Under the pieces are notes generated by a model that did not search any database, had not been told where the DNA came from, and saw only the letters and a program-made list of their open reading frames with translations. Below, piece after piece: positions 18,485-28,900 of a stretch of DNA of 62,059 nucleotides; the first letter of the stretch is position 1; each line of letters opens with the position of its first letter. The translations under genes were made by a program, and so were the position numbers. Origin of the DNA: Actinomadura sp. CNU-125 (GTDB lineage Bacteria; Actinomycetota; Actinomycetes; Streptosporangiales; Streptosporangiaceae); NCBI RefSeq assembly GCF_001942465.1, contig NZ_MKJY01000155.1, positions 1 to 62,059 of the forward strand. The letters are read 5' to 3'.

Positions 18485-20075
18485 CCGGATCCGCGACCCC
18501 GGCCCTCACGGCCGACGACGCCACCTCGACCGCGCTGCTGAACTGCCTGATCCGGGAGGTCTGCGCGCCCGAGCAGCAGGTCCGGGCGGACGGCGCGCAC
18601 CTGGTCGTGCGGCTCCCCCGCGCCGACGTCGTGCTGCGCACCGGCCTCGCCAGACCGCCCGCCGGGCCCACCTACCGCCTGGAACCCCCGTACGAGGAGC
18701 GGCGCGGCGACGCCTGGACGCCCGCGCCGTGGAACCGGCTCGCGGGCCTCGTCGCGGGCGAGCTCGAACTGGCGACCGGACGGGCGAACCCCGAGTTCCT
18801 CGCGCAGGTCGGCGACAGCCGCACCGCCCTCGCCGCGATCATCGCGGCCCGCACGGGCGCCGCCGGCCCGCCGGACGACCGGTACATCGCGTCCGAGCAG
18901 TCGCTCGTCGCGGGGCACCGGTTCCACCCGTCCCCGAAGTCGAGGCAGGGCGCGCCCGACGACTGGCTGAAGTACGCACCGGAAGCCCGCGCGCGCTTCC
19001 GCCCGCACTGGCTGGCCGTCCCCGAGGACCTCCTCGCCGAAGAGGGCGACCCGGACGCGTTCGCCACGCTGGAGAAGTACGGCCCGCCCCCGGGTCCCGG
19101 CCGCCGCCTGGTCCCCGCGCACCCGTGGCAGCTCGCGCTGCTCTCCGAACGCCTGCACCGCGCCCTGCACACCGGAATGGTCACGGACCTGGGCCCGTCC
19201 GACGCGGAGGCCGTGCCCACGTCGTCCGTCCGGACCGTTTACCTCCCGGACGCCGACGTCTTCTGCAAGTTCAGCCTGGACGTGCGCATCACCAACTGCG
19301 TCCGCAAGAACGCGTGGTACGAACTCTCGGGTGCGGTCGCGTTGAACGACCTCCTGAACCCGGTGTTCGCGTCCATGGGGGCGACCCTCCTGTCCGAACC
19401 CGCCTACCGCACGACCACACTCGCGGACCGGCGCCTGTACGAAGGTTTGGGCGTGATCCTGCGGCAGGGCGTGAAACACCTTCCCGGCACTCCACTCCTC
19501 GCAGGCGCCTTGGCCGACCCCTACGGCGACTTCCTCTCCTCCCTCCCCGCCCTGTCGACCCCCGACGGCGCACTCGCCTGGTGGGACGCCTACGTGGCCC
19601 ACGTGGCGCCGCCCGTCCTGCGCGCGTACCTGGACCACGGGATCGTCCTGGAGCCGCACCTCCAGAACGTCCTCGTATGCGTGGACCAGGACGGCATGCC
19701 GATCCACACCGCGTTCCGCGACCTCGAAGGCACCAAGCTCGTCCAGAACCGCTGGGACCTCGCGCACCTCCCGCCCCGCGTCGCCGAAAGCCTCACGTAC
19801 GCGCCCGACCGGGGCTGGAACCGCGTCGTCTACTGCCTCCTGATCAACCACCTCACCGAGATCGCCGCCGCCGTCGCCGACCTGCACCCCGACCTCGAAC
19901 TGTGGCCCGCCGCCCGCCGCCACTTCGCCGCCCACGACCATCGTCCGCAGGTCCGCGCGCTCCTCGCCGGGGTGCCGCTGCCCGCGAAGGCAACCTGCGC
20001 ACCCGCTGGTCCCGGACGGCCGACCGCGGCGCCACGTACGTCCCCGCCCCTAACCCCCTGGCGCGACCGCTGTGA
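18475..20075 (+). CDS. NIS siderophore synthetase 2 (IucA/IucC family), one frameshift
   Basis: The reconstructed protein has 533 residues from GTG 18475, overlapping the previous stop by 10 bases. Motifs: GHRFHPSPKSRQG (ATP-binding, near residue 143), PAHPWQ, FSLDVRITNCVRKNAW, LEPHLQNVLV and FRDLEGTKL. One G is lost near 19990, where AAGGCAAC should be AAGGGCAAC; restoring it gives the conserved PAKGNLRTRW end. It shares only motifs with synthetase 1, so the two are old paralogues with different substrates. Coupled to the decarboxylase by GTGA. Confidence 0.87.
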
Positions 20076-21145
20076 ACCCCGACGACGTCCCCGCCGACCT
20101 CCCCGCGTACGTCTACGACCTGCGCGGCCTGAAAGAACACGTCGCGTCCGTGCGCGCGGCCCTCGGCCCCACGGAACTCTTCTACGCCGCGAAGGCGAAC
20201 CCGGACGCGGAGATACTCCGCACGGTCGCCCCCCACGTGGACGGTGTCGAAGTGTCCTCGGGCGGCGAACTGACCCACGTCCGGGAGACGCTCCCACACA
20301 CCCCCCTGGCGTTCGGCGGCCCCGGCAAGACCGACGACGAACTGGCCCTGGCCCGACACCACGCGGACCGCATTCACATCGAGAGCCCACGCGAACTGAC
20401 CCGCCTAGCCGCACTCGGCCCGGCGGACGTCCTCCTCCGCGCGAACCTCCCCTTCCGCACGCCGGGCGCCGCCCTGTCCATGAGCGGCCCGTTCGGCATG
20501 GACGAGGACGCCCTCGACGAGTGCGCCCGGCGCCTCCCCGGCACGCCCCTCGCCCTTCGCGGTGTCCACGCGCACCTCGCCTCGGGCCTCGACGCCCCCG
20601 CGATGCTCGACCTCGCGGCACAGATCGTCGAGTGGGCCCTCCCGTTCCTCGAAAAGCACGGCGTGGACGACCCGGAGATCAACGTCGGCGGAGGCATGGC
20701 CGTCGACTACGCCTCCCCCACCACCCGCTTCGACTGGGAAACCTACGGAAGGGGCCTCCCCGGAAACACGAGACTCCGCGTCGAACCGGGCCGCGCCCTG
20801 ACCGCCTACCACGGCCGGTACGTGACCGACGTCCTCGACGTGAAGACGACGCGCGGCGAGACCTACGTCGTCCTCCGAGGCGGCACGCACCACCTGCGAA
20901 CCCCGGTCACCAAGGGCCACGACCATCCCTTCGAAGTTCTGACCTCGAAGCAAGCCCCGACGTCCCGCGCCACCCTCGTCGGGCAGCTCTGCACCCCGAA
21001 GGACGTCTTCGCGAGCAACGTCCCCGTCCCGCCCCTGTCCCCCGGCGACATCGTCGCCTTCTCGATGGCGGGCGCCTACGCCTGGAACATCTCCCACCAC
21101 GACTTCCTGATGCACCCGAAACCCACGTTCCACTGCCTCCGCTGA
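20072..21145 (+). CDS. PLP-dependent decarboxylase (Orn/DAP/Arg type III; PvsE/SbnH-like)
   Basis: 357 residues, intact, start GTG overlapping the previous stop. The PLP Lys is in LFYAAKANPD near residue 40, GGG of the phosphate site is in INVGGGMAVDY, EPGR follows, and LVGQLCTPKDVF carries the active-site Cys/Asp. SbnH and PvsE, the decarboxylases of NIS siderophore clusters, belong to this fold. In vibrioferrin the enzyme decarboxylates a citryl-serine intermediate. No exporter gene follows. Confidence 0.87.
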   Translation: MNPDDVPADLPAYVYDLRGLKEHVASVRAALGPTELFYAAKANPDAEILRTVAPHVDGVEVSSGGELTHVRETLPHTPLAFGGPGKTDDELALARHHADRIHIESPRELTRLAALGPADVLLRANLPFRTPGAALSMSGPFGMDEDALDECARRLPGTPLALRGVHAHLASGLDAPAMLDLAAQIVEWALPFLEKHGVDDPEINVGGGMAVDYASPTTRFDWETYGRGLPGNTRLRVEPGRALTAYHGRYVTDVLDVKTTRGETYVVLRGGTHHLRTPVTKGHDHPFEVLTSKQAPTSRATLVGQLCTPKDVFASNVPVPPLSPGDIVAFSMAGAYAWNISHHDFLMHPKPTFHCLR

Positions 21146-21176
21146 GCACCGAACCCGGCCGTCGGACGGCTCGAAA

Positions 21177-21375
21177 GTGCGGCTGCTCGACCAGGGACCC
21201 GCCGGACCCATCGTGGACGCCCACACCGGCGCGCTCGCCGCCGAACTACCGCGATCCAGGACGAGCCGACCTGACGGGCGACGCGCTGCGGGTCCGCCAC
21301 ACGGGCTGGACCCGCGACCGCCTGCGGCACCGGCGCCGTCAGCACTCGTCCAGCAGGTGCGCGGACGGCCCGTAG
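21177..21375 (+). other. Possible short frameshifted ORF after the siderophore operon
   Basis: From GTG 21177 a frame encodes MRLLDQGPAGPIVDAHTG, and past about 21250 coding-like composition continues in another frame (YRDPGRADLTGDALRVRHTG) to a stop at 21375. One extra base would join them into a 65-residue protein. I do not recognise it. It overlaps the end of the opposing gene by 37 bp and could be the remnant of a larger gene. Confidence 0.25.
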
Positions 21376-21752
21376 TTGATCTTCCAGTCGGCGTACACCC
21401 CGACCGCCCCGTCGGCCACGCATCGGAGCCCGACGCTGATCCAGCGAACCTCGCGATCGGCGTGGAGCGAGAATCCGACCCCGACTTCGAACTCCGCCTC
21501 ACCGCACGGGCACTCGCAGATGACGAGCTCGGCCTCGTCGAGGTGATCCGCGCCGTCCGCGATGTACGCGGCGGTCCCGCACCGGACGCACGTCCGCTGA
21601 GCGACGCCGTTCAGATCGTCCAGAAGCACCTCGAAGACGCGCCCGTCGCAGGTCGCGCACTTCGACTGGACGACCTCGTCAACGCGATATCCCTCGGCCT
21701 GGAACGTCCGTATGTACTCCGCGAGACCGGTGGAGTCACCCGACTCGGTCAT
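21339..21752 (-). CDS. Cys-rich (zinc-ribbon-like) hypothetical protein
   Basis: 137 residues with three Cys pairs: KCATCDG, RTCVRCGTAAY and VICECPCGE, a likely zinc ribbon. The rest is acidic and ends GPSAHLLDEC. The start ATG overlaps the stop of the upstream DinB-like gene (ATGA). Family not recognised; I infer a small zinc-binding accessory protein of this three-gene operon. Confidence 0.7.
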   Translation of the reverse strand: MTESGDSTGLAEYIRTFQAEGYRVDEVVQSKCATCDGRVFEVLLDDLNGVAQRTCVRCGTAAYIADGADHLDEAELVICECPCGEAEFEVGVGFSLHADREVRWISVGLRCVADGAVGVYADWKINYGPSAHLLDEC

Positions 21753-22363
21753 CGCGGCGTGCCGTTCCAGCGCCAGGTCGTGGGGCGGGGGCGGCCGGGG
21801 AGGTCGGCGCGGCCCGTCGCCCAAAGGAGCGTCGGCCACGGGGGCTCGTCGGACGGGGCGTCCGGGAACAGGCGCGCCAGGACGCGCGCGCACACGTCGG
21901 CGGGCGGGTCCCACGGCAGGCCGAGGCCCTCGGCGAGGTCGTGCGTGTGGACGAGCGTTTCCACGACGCCCATCGCCGCGAAGCCCTCGGGGTCGGACGC
22001 GCCGAACACGTGGTGCGCGCGGACGTGCGGCCGCGTGACGCGGGCCATCGCGACGAGCAGCGCGCCGGACGCTTCGAGCACCTGCAGCAGTCCGGAGGGG
22101 CCCGCGTCGCGGTTCGCGTGGACGGCGTTCGCGGGGCCGCCGAGGCGGCGGCTCTCCCACACGAACGGGACGAGCCCGTCCATCGGCGGCGTGCGCGGGC
22201 CGATCTGGACGGCGTAGGCGAACAGGTCGTCGGCGAGGTGTTCGACGGTCTCCCAGCAGGTCCAGTCGAGGGAACCGGCCTTGGCGTCCCACGCGTCCGG
22301 CGGCGCCGCGCGCAGGGCGGCGACGGCCAGGTCGACCGTCCGGTCGAGGTCGTCGGCGATCAC
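21749..22363 (-). CDS. DinB/maleylpyruvate isomerase-fold protein, copy 2 of a tandem pair
   Basis: 204 residues from GTG 22363 (VIADDLDRTVDLAVA). Actinobacterial DinB-like four-helix protein with SLDWTCWETVEHLADDLFAYA near the N-terminus and a predicted metal-binding His in VETLVHTHDLAEGLG. It is a tandem paralogue of the next gene and shares its C-terminal sequence almost residue for residue. Many relatives are annotated mycothiol-dependent isomerase-like, but activity is unknown. Confidence 0.78.
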   Translation of the reverse strand: MIADDLDRTVDLAVAALRAAPPDAWDAKAGSLDWTCWETVEHLADDLFAYAVQIGPRTPPMDGLVPFVWESRRLGGPANAVHANRDAGPSGLLQVLEASGALLVAMARVTRPHVRAHHVFGASDPEGFAAMGVVETLVHTHDLAEGLGLPWDPPADVCARVLARLFPDAPSDEPPWPTLLWATGRADLPGRPRPTTWRWNGTPR

Positions 22364-22467
22364 CGCGGCGTGCCGTCCCAGCGCCAGTCCGTGACGCGGG
22401 GGCGGCCGGGGAGGTCGGCGCGGCCCGTCGCCCAAAGGAGCGTCGGCCACGGGGGCTCGTCGGCGGG
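21760..22467. repeat. Near-identical direct repeats inside the tandem DinB-like genes
   Basis: Bases 21760-21856 and 22371-22467, 611 bp apart, are almost identical over the stretch encoding the C-terminal ATGRADLPGRPR region. The long identical run contrasts with the more diverged N-terminal halves and suggests recent duplication or gene conversion. Confidence 0.7.
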
Positions 22468-22995
22468 GGCGTCCGGGAACAGCCGGTACAGGACGCGCGC
22501 GCACACGCCCGCGGGCGGGGCGTACGGGATGCCGAGGCCCTCGATCAGGTCGTAGGTGTGCAGGAGCATCTCCACGGCGCCCATCGCCGCGAAGCCCTCG
22601 GGGTCGGACGCGCCGTAGACGTGGTACGCGCGGGCGTCCGGTGACGTGACGCGGGCCATCGCGACGGTCAGCGCCGCGCAGGATTCGAGGACCTGCAAGA
22701 GCCCCTCGGGTCCGGCGGCGGTGTCGGCGCGGATCATGGTCGACGGGGCTGCGGGCCTGCGGCCCGCGCGGGCGAACGGCACGTTGCCGTCCATGGGCGG
22801 CTTCTTCGGCCCGAACTGCACGGCGTACAGCATGAGCGCGTTGCACATGTGCTCGACGGTCTCCCAGCGGGTCCAGTCGAGCGAGGCGGGGTCGCCGTCC
22901 CACGCGTCGGCGGGGACCTCGCGCAGGGCGTCGAGGGAGACCTGGACGGCCGAGTCGAGGTCGTCCGGGGTCAGGGGTCCGGGGTTCGCTGGCAT
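22360..22995 (-). CDS. DinB/maleylpyruvate isomerase-fold protein, copy 1 of a tandem pair
   Basis: 211 residues from ATG 22995; an in-frame start at 23064 is possible but overlaps the divergent gene's region. SLDWTRWETVEHMCNALMLYA and AVEMLLHTYDLIEGLGIPY correspond position by position to the downstream copy. First gene of a three-gene run with GTGA and ATGA overlaps. Function unknown. Confidence 0.78.
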   Translation of the reverse strand: MPANPGPLTPDDLDSAVQVSLDALREVPADAWDGDPASLDWTRWETVEHMCNALMLYAVQFGPKKPPMDGNVPFARAGRRPAAPSTMIRADTAAGPEGLLQVLESCAALTVAMARVTSPDARAYHVYGASDPEGFAAMGAVEMLLHTYDLIEGLGIPYAPPAGVCARVLYRLFPDAPADEPPWPTLLWATGRADLPGRPRVTDWRWDGTPR

Positions 22996-23077
22996 CGACG
23001 TCACCCTAGTCTTTTGCGCGCCGTTGAACATCTCGTCTAATGGGTATGGCGACCTTCCCGACAAAGGAGAGATTTCG

Positions 23078-24669
23078 GTGCTCGACCGGGTGCGTTCGTT
23101 CGCGGGACACGGAGTACGGGCGGCACGCGCGGTCTGGGACGTCGGCGCGCTGCGTCCGGTGCGTCCGGATCGGGCGGTCCGGATGCCGCTGGCCTTCCTG
23201 CGCTACGGTCCCGTCCCGGCCACGGTCGGGGCGATGGCCGCGCTGCGGTTCCCCGGACGGACGGCGATCATCGACGAGCGCGGCGAGCTGACGTACGCGG
23301 AGCTGGAGGCGCGGGCGGCGGCACTGGCGACGGCGCTGCGCGACCGGGTCCGCGCGGACGACCGCATCGGGATCCTGTGCCGCAACCACCGGGGGTTCGT
23401 CGAGGCGGTCCTCGCGGCGTCCCGGCTGGGCACCGACGTGGTGCTCCTCAACACCGACTTCTCCGCGCGGCAGCTCGCGGACGTCGTCGAACGGGAGGGC
23501 GTCGGGCTGCTCGTCCACGACGAGGAGTTCGCGCCGGTCGTGGACGACGCCGCGTTCGGCGGCGCGCGGATCCTCGCCTGGACGGACGCGCCCGCACTGG
23601 AGAGCATCGACGCGCTCGTCGCGGAGACCCGCGCCGAACCGCTGAACCCCGCCCGGACGAGCAACGTGATCGTCATGACGTCCGGCACCACGGGCACCCC
23701 GAAGGGGGCGCGGCACGAGATGTCGGTCGGGGCGATGATCCCGGCCGCGCTGACGCACCTGATGCGCGTCCCGGTCCGGTCGGGCTCGCCGATCGTGATC
23801 ACTCCCCCGCTGTTCCACCTGCTCGGCTTCGCCTACTCGACGGTCGGGCTCGGCATGGGCATGCCGCTGGTGCTGACGCGCCGCTTCGACGCGGCGGGCA
23901 CGCTGCGGTCGGTCGCGGAGACCGAGGCCGGAACGCTCGTCGCCGTCCCGATCATGCTGCAGCGCATCTTGGACGTGCCGGACGCGGCGGCGCGTCCCTG
24001 CGGACGGTCGTGTGCGGCGGCTCGGCGCTGCACCCGCACGTGTCGGACGCGTTCATGGAGCGGTTCGGCGACGTCCTCGTCAACGTGTACGGGGCGACGG
24101 AGGTCGGCTGGGCGACCATCGCTACCCCGGACGACCTGCGCGAAGCCCCCGGCACGGTCGGGCGGCCTTCGCTGCGGCTGACGATCCGGATCCTCGCCGA
24201 GGACGGCCGCGAGCTGCCGACGGGCGAGCCCGGCGAGATCTTCGTCGGCGGCGGGCTGCGGTTCGCCGGCTACACCGGGGGCGGCGGCAAGCAGGTGCGG
24301 GACGGCCTGACGAGCACCGGCGACCTCGGCCACTTCGACGACGCGGGGCGGCTGTTCGTCGACGGGCGCGCCGACGACATGATCGTCTCCGGCGGGGAGA
24401 ACGTGTTCCCCGGGGAGGTCGAGGCGCTGCTCGGCGGGCACCCGGACGTCGCCGAGACGTCGGTGACCGGGGTGGACGACGCCGAGTTCGGGCAGCGCCT
24501 CGCCGCGTACGTGGTGCGGGCGCCCGGCGCCGGGGTCGGCGCGGACGACCTCAAGGCGTACGTGAAGGAGCACCTCGCGCGCTACAAGGTGCCCCGCGAC
24601 GTCCATTTCGTCGACGAGCTGCCGCGCACCAGCACGGGGAAGGTCAGGTCGAAGGCCCTCCACGGGTAG
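23078..24669 (+). CDS. AMP-binding acyl-CoA synthetase, one frameshift
   Basis: The reconstructed protein has 530 residues from GTG 23078 with an excellent AAGGAGA site. ANL-superfamily motifs: MTSGTTGTPKGARHE (P-loop), VNVYGATEVG (A5), STGDLGHFDDAGRLF (A7), DDMIVSGGENVFPGEVE (A8) and PRTSTGKVRSKAL with the catalytic Lys (A10). One base is missing near 23994 (GCGCGTCCCTG). It activates a carboxylate, probably a fatty acid, as adenylate then CoA thioester. It is convergent with the next gene. Confidence 0.92.
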
Positions 24670-24958
24670 CCATGCAGATCCGGGCGAGGTCGTTCAGGGC
24701 GTCCGCGCGGCGCTCGTCCAGCGGCCGCTCGTCGCCCGGCGCGGCCTCCGCGAGGGTGTCGATGACCAGGGAGAACAGCGGCCATTCGGCGGGGCCGATG
24801 GCGCCCTGGAAGTCGATGCCGTCGGCCAGGTCGTCCACGTCGAGGTTGCGCGCGAACGCGGCGAGGGCGGCCTCGGCGGCCACCACGCCGATGCGCATCG
24901 CCAGCGCGGCCGGCTCGCGTTCCAGAGGCCGGTCGAGGGGAAGGGTGCTGGATGCCAT
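24644..24958 (-). CDS. Small conserved-looking hypothetical protein (104 aa)
   Basis: Starts at ATG 24958 (MASSTLPLDRPL); ATG 24979 would add seven residues. No clear ribosome site for either. All-helical, acidic, with NLDVDDLADGIDFQGA and a C-terminal Cys-containing NDLARICMA. The stop lies 25 bases inside the end of the convergent synthetase gene. Family not recognised. Confidence 0.55.
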   Translation of the reverse strand: MASSTLPLDRPLEREPAALAMRIGVVAAEAALAAFARNLDVDDLADGIDFQGAIGPAEWPLFSLVIDTLAEAAPGDERPLDERRADALNDLARICMATRGGPST

Positions 24959-25054
24959 GCGCGACAACATAGAACACATGAGCGAGCGACGTCGAACGTT
25001 TGCTCGAAAAAGTGCCGCGTGTCGCGCCCGGATCGTCGGGGCGTTCCCGGAATG

Positions 25055-25833
25055 TCAGCCCGCGATGGCGTGCAGGAAGAGCAGCGAGTGCGTGAAGTGC
25101 GGCTCCCCATCCCGCTCGCTCGGACGCATCCCGGTCGCGGCCCGCCGGACAGCTCGTCCCGCAGCTCGCGCCGGATCCCCTCGCGCACGTCCTCCGGCGT
25201 GCCGGAGAACTCCAGCCACGGCTCCAGCGGACGGACGACGTCGAACCGCTCGGCCCGCTTGAGCTCCGCGCCCGCGCCGGTGACGAGCTCGCCGATCTGC
25301 GACTCCGTCAGGACGGTGCCGTGCGACGGGTCGCGGAGCCGCTCGATCCGGTCGGGGTCGCCGCCGAGGTCGTCCGGGCGGACGAGGTCGGCGATGAAGA
25401 TCGCCGCGCCGGGTCGGCTGACCCGCGCCATCTCCTGCACGACGGCCTTCGGATCGGCTGCCTGGTGCAGGGAGAACCGCGTCGCGACGAGGGTGAACGA
25501 CCGGTCGAGGTAAGGCAGGGCGGCGGCGTCGCCGTGCGCGAAGGTGACGTTGGTGACGCCGTCGCGGTCGACGGCGCGCTTGCCCTCGGCGAGCATCGCG
25601 GGCGTCAGGTCGAGGGCGGTGACGTGCCGGACGCGCCGCGCGACCGCGCGCGACACCAGCGCCGTCCCGGCGGCGACCTCCAGCACGACGTCCTCGTTGT
25701 CGATCTCGGGGTCCATGAACCGGACGAGCCGGTCCAGGTGGCGGGTGAACGCCTCGTTGCGGACGGGGTCGGCGAACCCGGCCGCCTGCTTGGAGAACTC
25801 GCGGACCACCTTCTCGTCATGGGACACCGGCAC
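25055..25833 (-). CDS. SAM-dependent methyltransferase (class I, UbiE-like), one frameshift
   Basis: The reconstructed protein has 259 residues from GTG 25833 with GGGAGG upstream. Motif I is VVLEVAAGTALVSRAVA (GxGxx variant AAGTA), the acidic end of strand 2 is ALDLTPAML, and motif II is FTLVATRFSLHQAADP. One G is lost near 25132; restoring it gives the end FTHSLLFLHAIAG. Substrate unknown; quinone, lipid or small-molecule C/O-methylation are all possible. Confidence 0.85.
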
Positions 25834-25951
25834 GACGCCTCCCTGGGTCGGTTCCCCGGATCATCCCCGAAACCACCCCCCGGTGAACAGAGGCGGGTGA
25901 CGATGATCACCCGGTGATCGGCGGGCGGCCGTCCGGTGAACGCCGGGGCGG

Positions 25952-28900
25952 TCACCCGGCCGGGACGCCGTCCAGCAGCGCCGCGAGCCCGGCCGCGTCC
26001 AGCAGGTCGGCCGGACGGACGGTCACGCCCGCGCGCACGTAGTGGAACGCGGCGCTCACCTCCGCGACGGGGACGCCCGCGAGCTGCGCCCACGCGACCC
26101 GGTAGGCGGCGAGCTGGACGGACGCGAACCGCGCGTCGTCGCCCGACGGGGGCCGTCCGGTCTTCCAGTCGACGACCTCGTAGCCGGTCCCGTCGCGGGA
26201 CCGGAACACCGCGTCCATCCGGCCCCGTACCAGCCGGTCCCCGATGATCGTCTCGAACGGCACCTCGATGTCGAGGGGTTCGCGCGCCGCCCACTCCGAC
26301 GACTCGAACGCGTCCTGCAGCCGCGCGAGGTCGCCGTCGTCGGCGGCGTCCTCGTCGGCGGCGCCGGGCAGCTCGTCCGGGTCGAGGAGGCGCTGCTGCC
26401 CCCAGCGGCCCTCCAGCCAGGAGTGGAACGCGGTGCCGCGCCGCGCGTAGGGGGCGGGCGGGCGCGGCATGGGGCGGCGGATCTGCCGGGCGAGCGCGGC
26501 CGGGTCGCGGGCGAGCGAAACCAGCGACGACACCGACAGGTGCCCGGGGAGTTCGACGAGCGTCCCGTCGCCGCCGCGGCCGCGGTCGCGCTCGGCGAGC
26601 AGCAGCTCGACGTCGCGCGCCCACGCCGACATGCGGGCCCGCTCGGACGCGGCGAGCCCCTCGTCGCCCGCCCACGGCCGGACGCGCCCGGCCATGGCGT
26701 CCTCGACCATGCGGGCGCCTTCGACGACAGCCTCGTACCGTTCCCGCGCGGACAGGTCGGTGTGCCCGCGGTCGCCGGGCGCGGCGGGCCAGGGCGCCTC
26801 CTCGGGGTCGGCGAGCAGCGGGTTCGTCGCGTCCTGCGGCGGCCGGGCGGCCCACGCGACGATCTTCCCGGCCCCGGCCGCGCACACTTCCCGGACCTCC
26901 TCCAGGAACGGCGACGGCCCGAGCGGGCGCCCCGACGACCCCCACCAGTACCCGGTGACGATCAGCAGGGCGGACGCGCGCGTCACCGCGACGTACGCGA
27001 GGCGCCGCTCCTCGCGCACGTCCCGTTCGGCGCACGCCTGCTCGAACGCCGCGAGGTCGTCCTTCTCCAGCCCGGCGAGGTGCGGCAGGTCGGCGCGGTC
27101 GCCGCGCAGCGGGAACGGCAGGACGCGCGGGTTCGCGGTCCAGCGGGTCGCGTTCGCGGGCGGCGACGGGAAGATCGAGCCCTTCGCCGGGTTGCCGTTC
27201 TTCTGCGCGGTGAACGACAGCCCGGGGACGATCACGACCGGCCATTCCAGGCCCTTGGACGCGTGAACGGTCAGCAGCTTGACGCTGTCGGTCTCCCCGA
27301 CCCGCCCGGCCTCCAGCCCGAACTCCTCGGTCTCGGCGGCCTTGAGGTAGGCGAGGAACGCGCCGAGCGTCGGATCCTCGGCGTCCCCGGCGAACCGCGC
27401 GGCGGAGTCGATGAACGCGTCGAGGTCGGCGCGCGCGGTGACCGGGTCGAGCCCGGACCGGGCGGCGACCTCGATGTCGAGCCCGAGCGCCCGCTCGACC
27501 TCGTTGACCAGGTCGGGCAGCGGCAGCCCGACCTGCCCGCGCAGCACCCGCAGCTCGTCGCGGAGCCGCCGCAGCCGCCCGAACCCCTCGGGCGAGTACG
27601 CGGCGGGGTCGCCGAGGTCGTCGAGGGCGTCGACGAGGCTGCCGGTCTCCTGGTTCAGCTCCCCGACGAGCTGCCGCAGCGGATCGTCCGGCGCCTCCTC
27701 CCCCGTTCCGCCGGACGGCTCGGCCTCGACCGCGACCGGCTCGGCCTCCTCGTCGCGCTCGCGGCGCGCGTCACGTCCCGCGCCTGTTCCTGGGCCAGCG
27801 CGCCGCCCGCCACCCCAGCGCGACGAGGTCGCGGGGGCCGAGCCGCCAGCGCGGGCCGGTGAGCAGCCGCGCCAGCGACGCCCCGGCGGACGGGTCGTGC
27901 ATGACGCGCATGGTCGCGACGACGTCCTGCACTTCGGGGACGGTCAGCAGCCCGCCGAGCCCGACGACCTCGACGGGGATCGCGCGGGCCTCCAGCGCGC
28001 GCCGCAGCAGCGGGAACTGCGACCGTTTCCGGGCGAGGACGGCGACGTCGGAGAACCGCAGCGGCTCGACCTGCGGGGCGCCGTCCGGGGCGGTGTCCTG
28101 GTCGGCGGTGAGCAGCGCGGCGATGCGGGCCGCGATGCGGTCGGCCTCCTCCTCGACGGTGTCGAACAGCGCGCACTCGACGCGCCCGCGCCCGTCCCGT
28201 CCGGCGCCCGGCACGAGGACCGGCACGGCCTCGGTGTCGGCGCGCAGCTCCTCCTGGATGCGGGCGGCCGCGTCGAGGATCCGCTCCCCGTTCCGGAACG
28301 ACCGGCTGAGCTGCACGACCGGCGCCGGAACCGGCCGCCGCCCCCCGATCGAAGGCTGCACGGGGAAGTCGGACGCGAACCGCAGCAGGTTCCCGGCGCT
28401 CGCGCCGCGCCACCCGTAGATCGACTGGCAGGGGTCGCCGACCGCCGTCACCGGGTGCCCGGAGGCGAACAGCGACCGCAGCAGGACGAGCTGCGCCTGG
28501 CTCGTGTCCTGGTACTCGTCGAGCAGCACGACCGAGAACCGCGACCGCTCGATCATCCCGACCTCGGGGTGCCGGTGCGCGATCCGGGCGGCCAGGGCCA
28601 TCTGGTCGCCGTGGTCGACGATCTCCTTCACCGACTTGGCCCGCCCGTACGCCTCGATCAGCGGCATGAGCTGCTCGCGGACGGCCTGCTTGGCGAGGAC
28701 GTCGCGCTGCGCCTTCAGCGGCTTGCGCAGCGCCGCGAACATCTCGTCGAGCCGCGCGCCGACGCCGCGCACGTCGTCGGCCGTCCGCAGATGCTCGGAC
28801 AGGTCGCCGGAGAGCTCCATGACCGCTTTCGTGACCGTGTCGGGCGACCAGTCGATGCGGTCCATCGGGCCGTTGTAGGCGTCGACGACCCGCGAGCAGA

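Noticed and set aside
15597..20075. A single 1,492-residue plus-strand protein
   Set aside because: It reads out of frame through the ATP-grasp gene, in frame through synthetase 1, and then out of frame through synthetase 2. It is an accidental join of separate genes.
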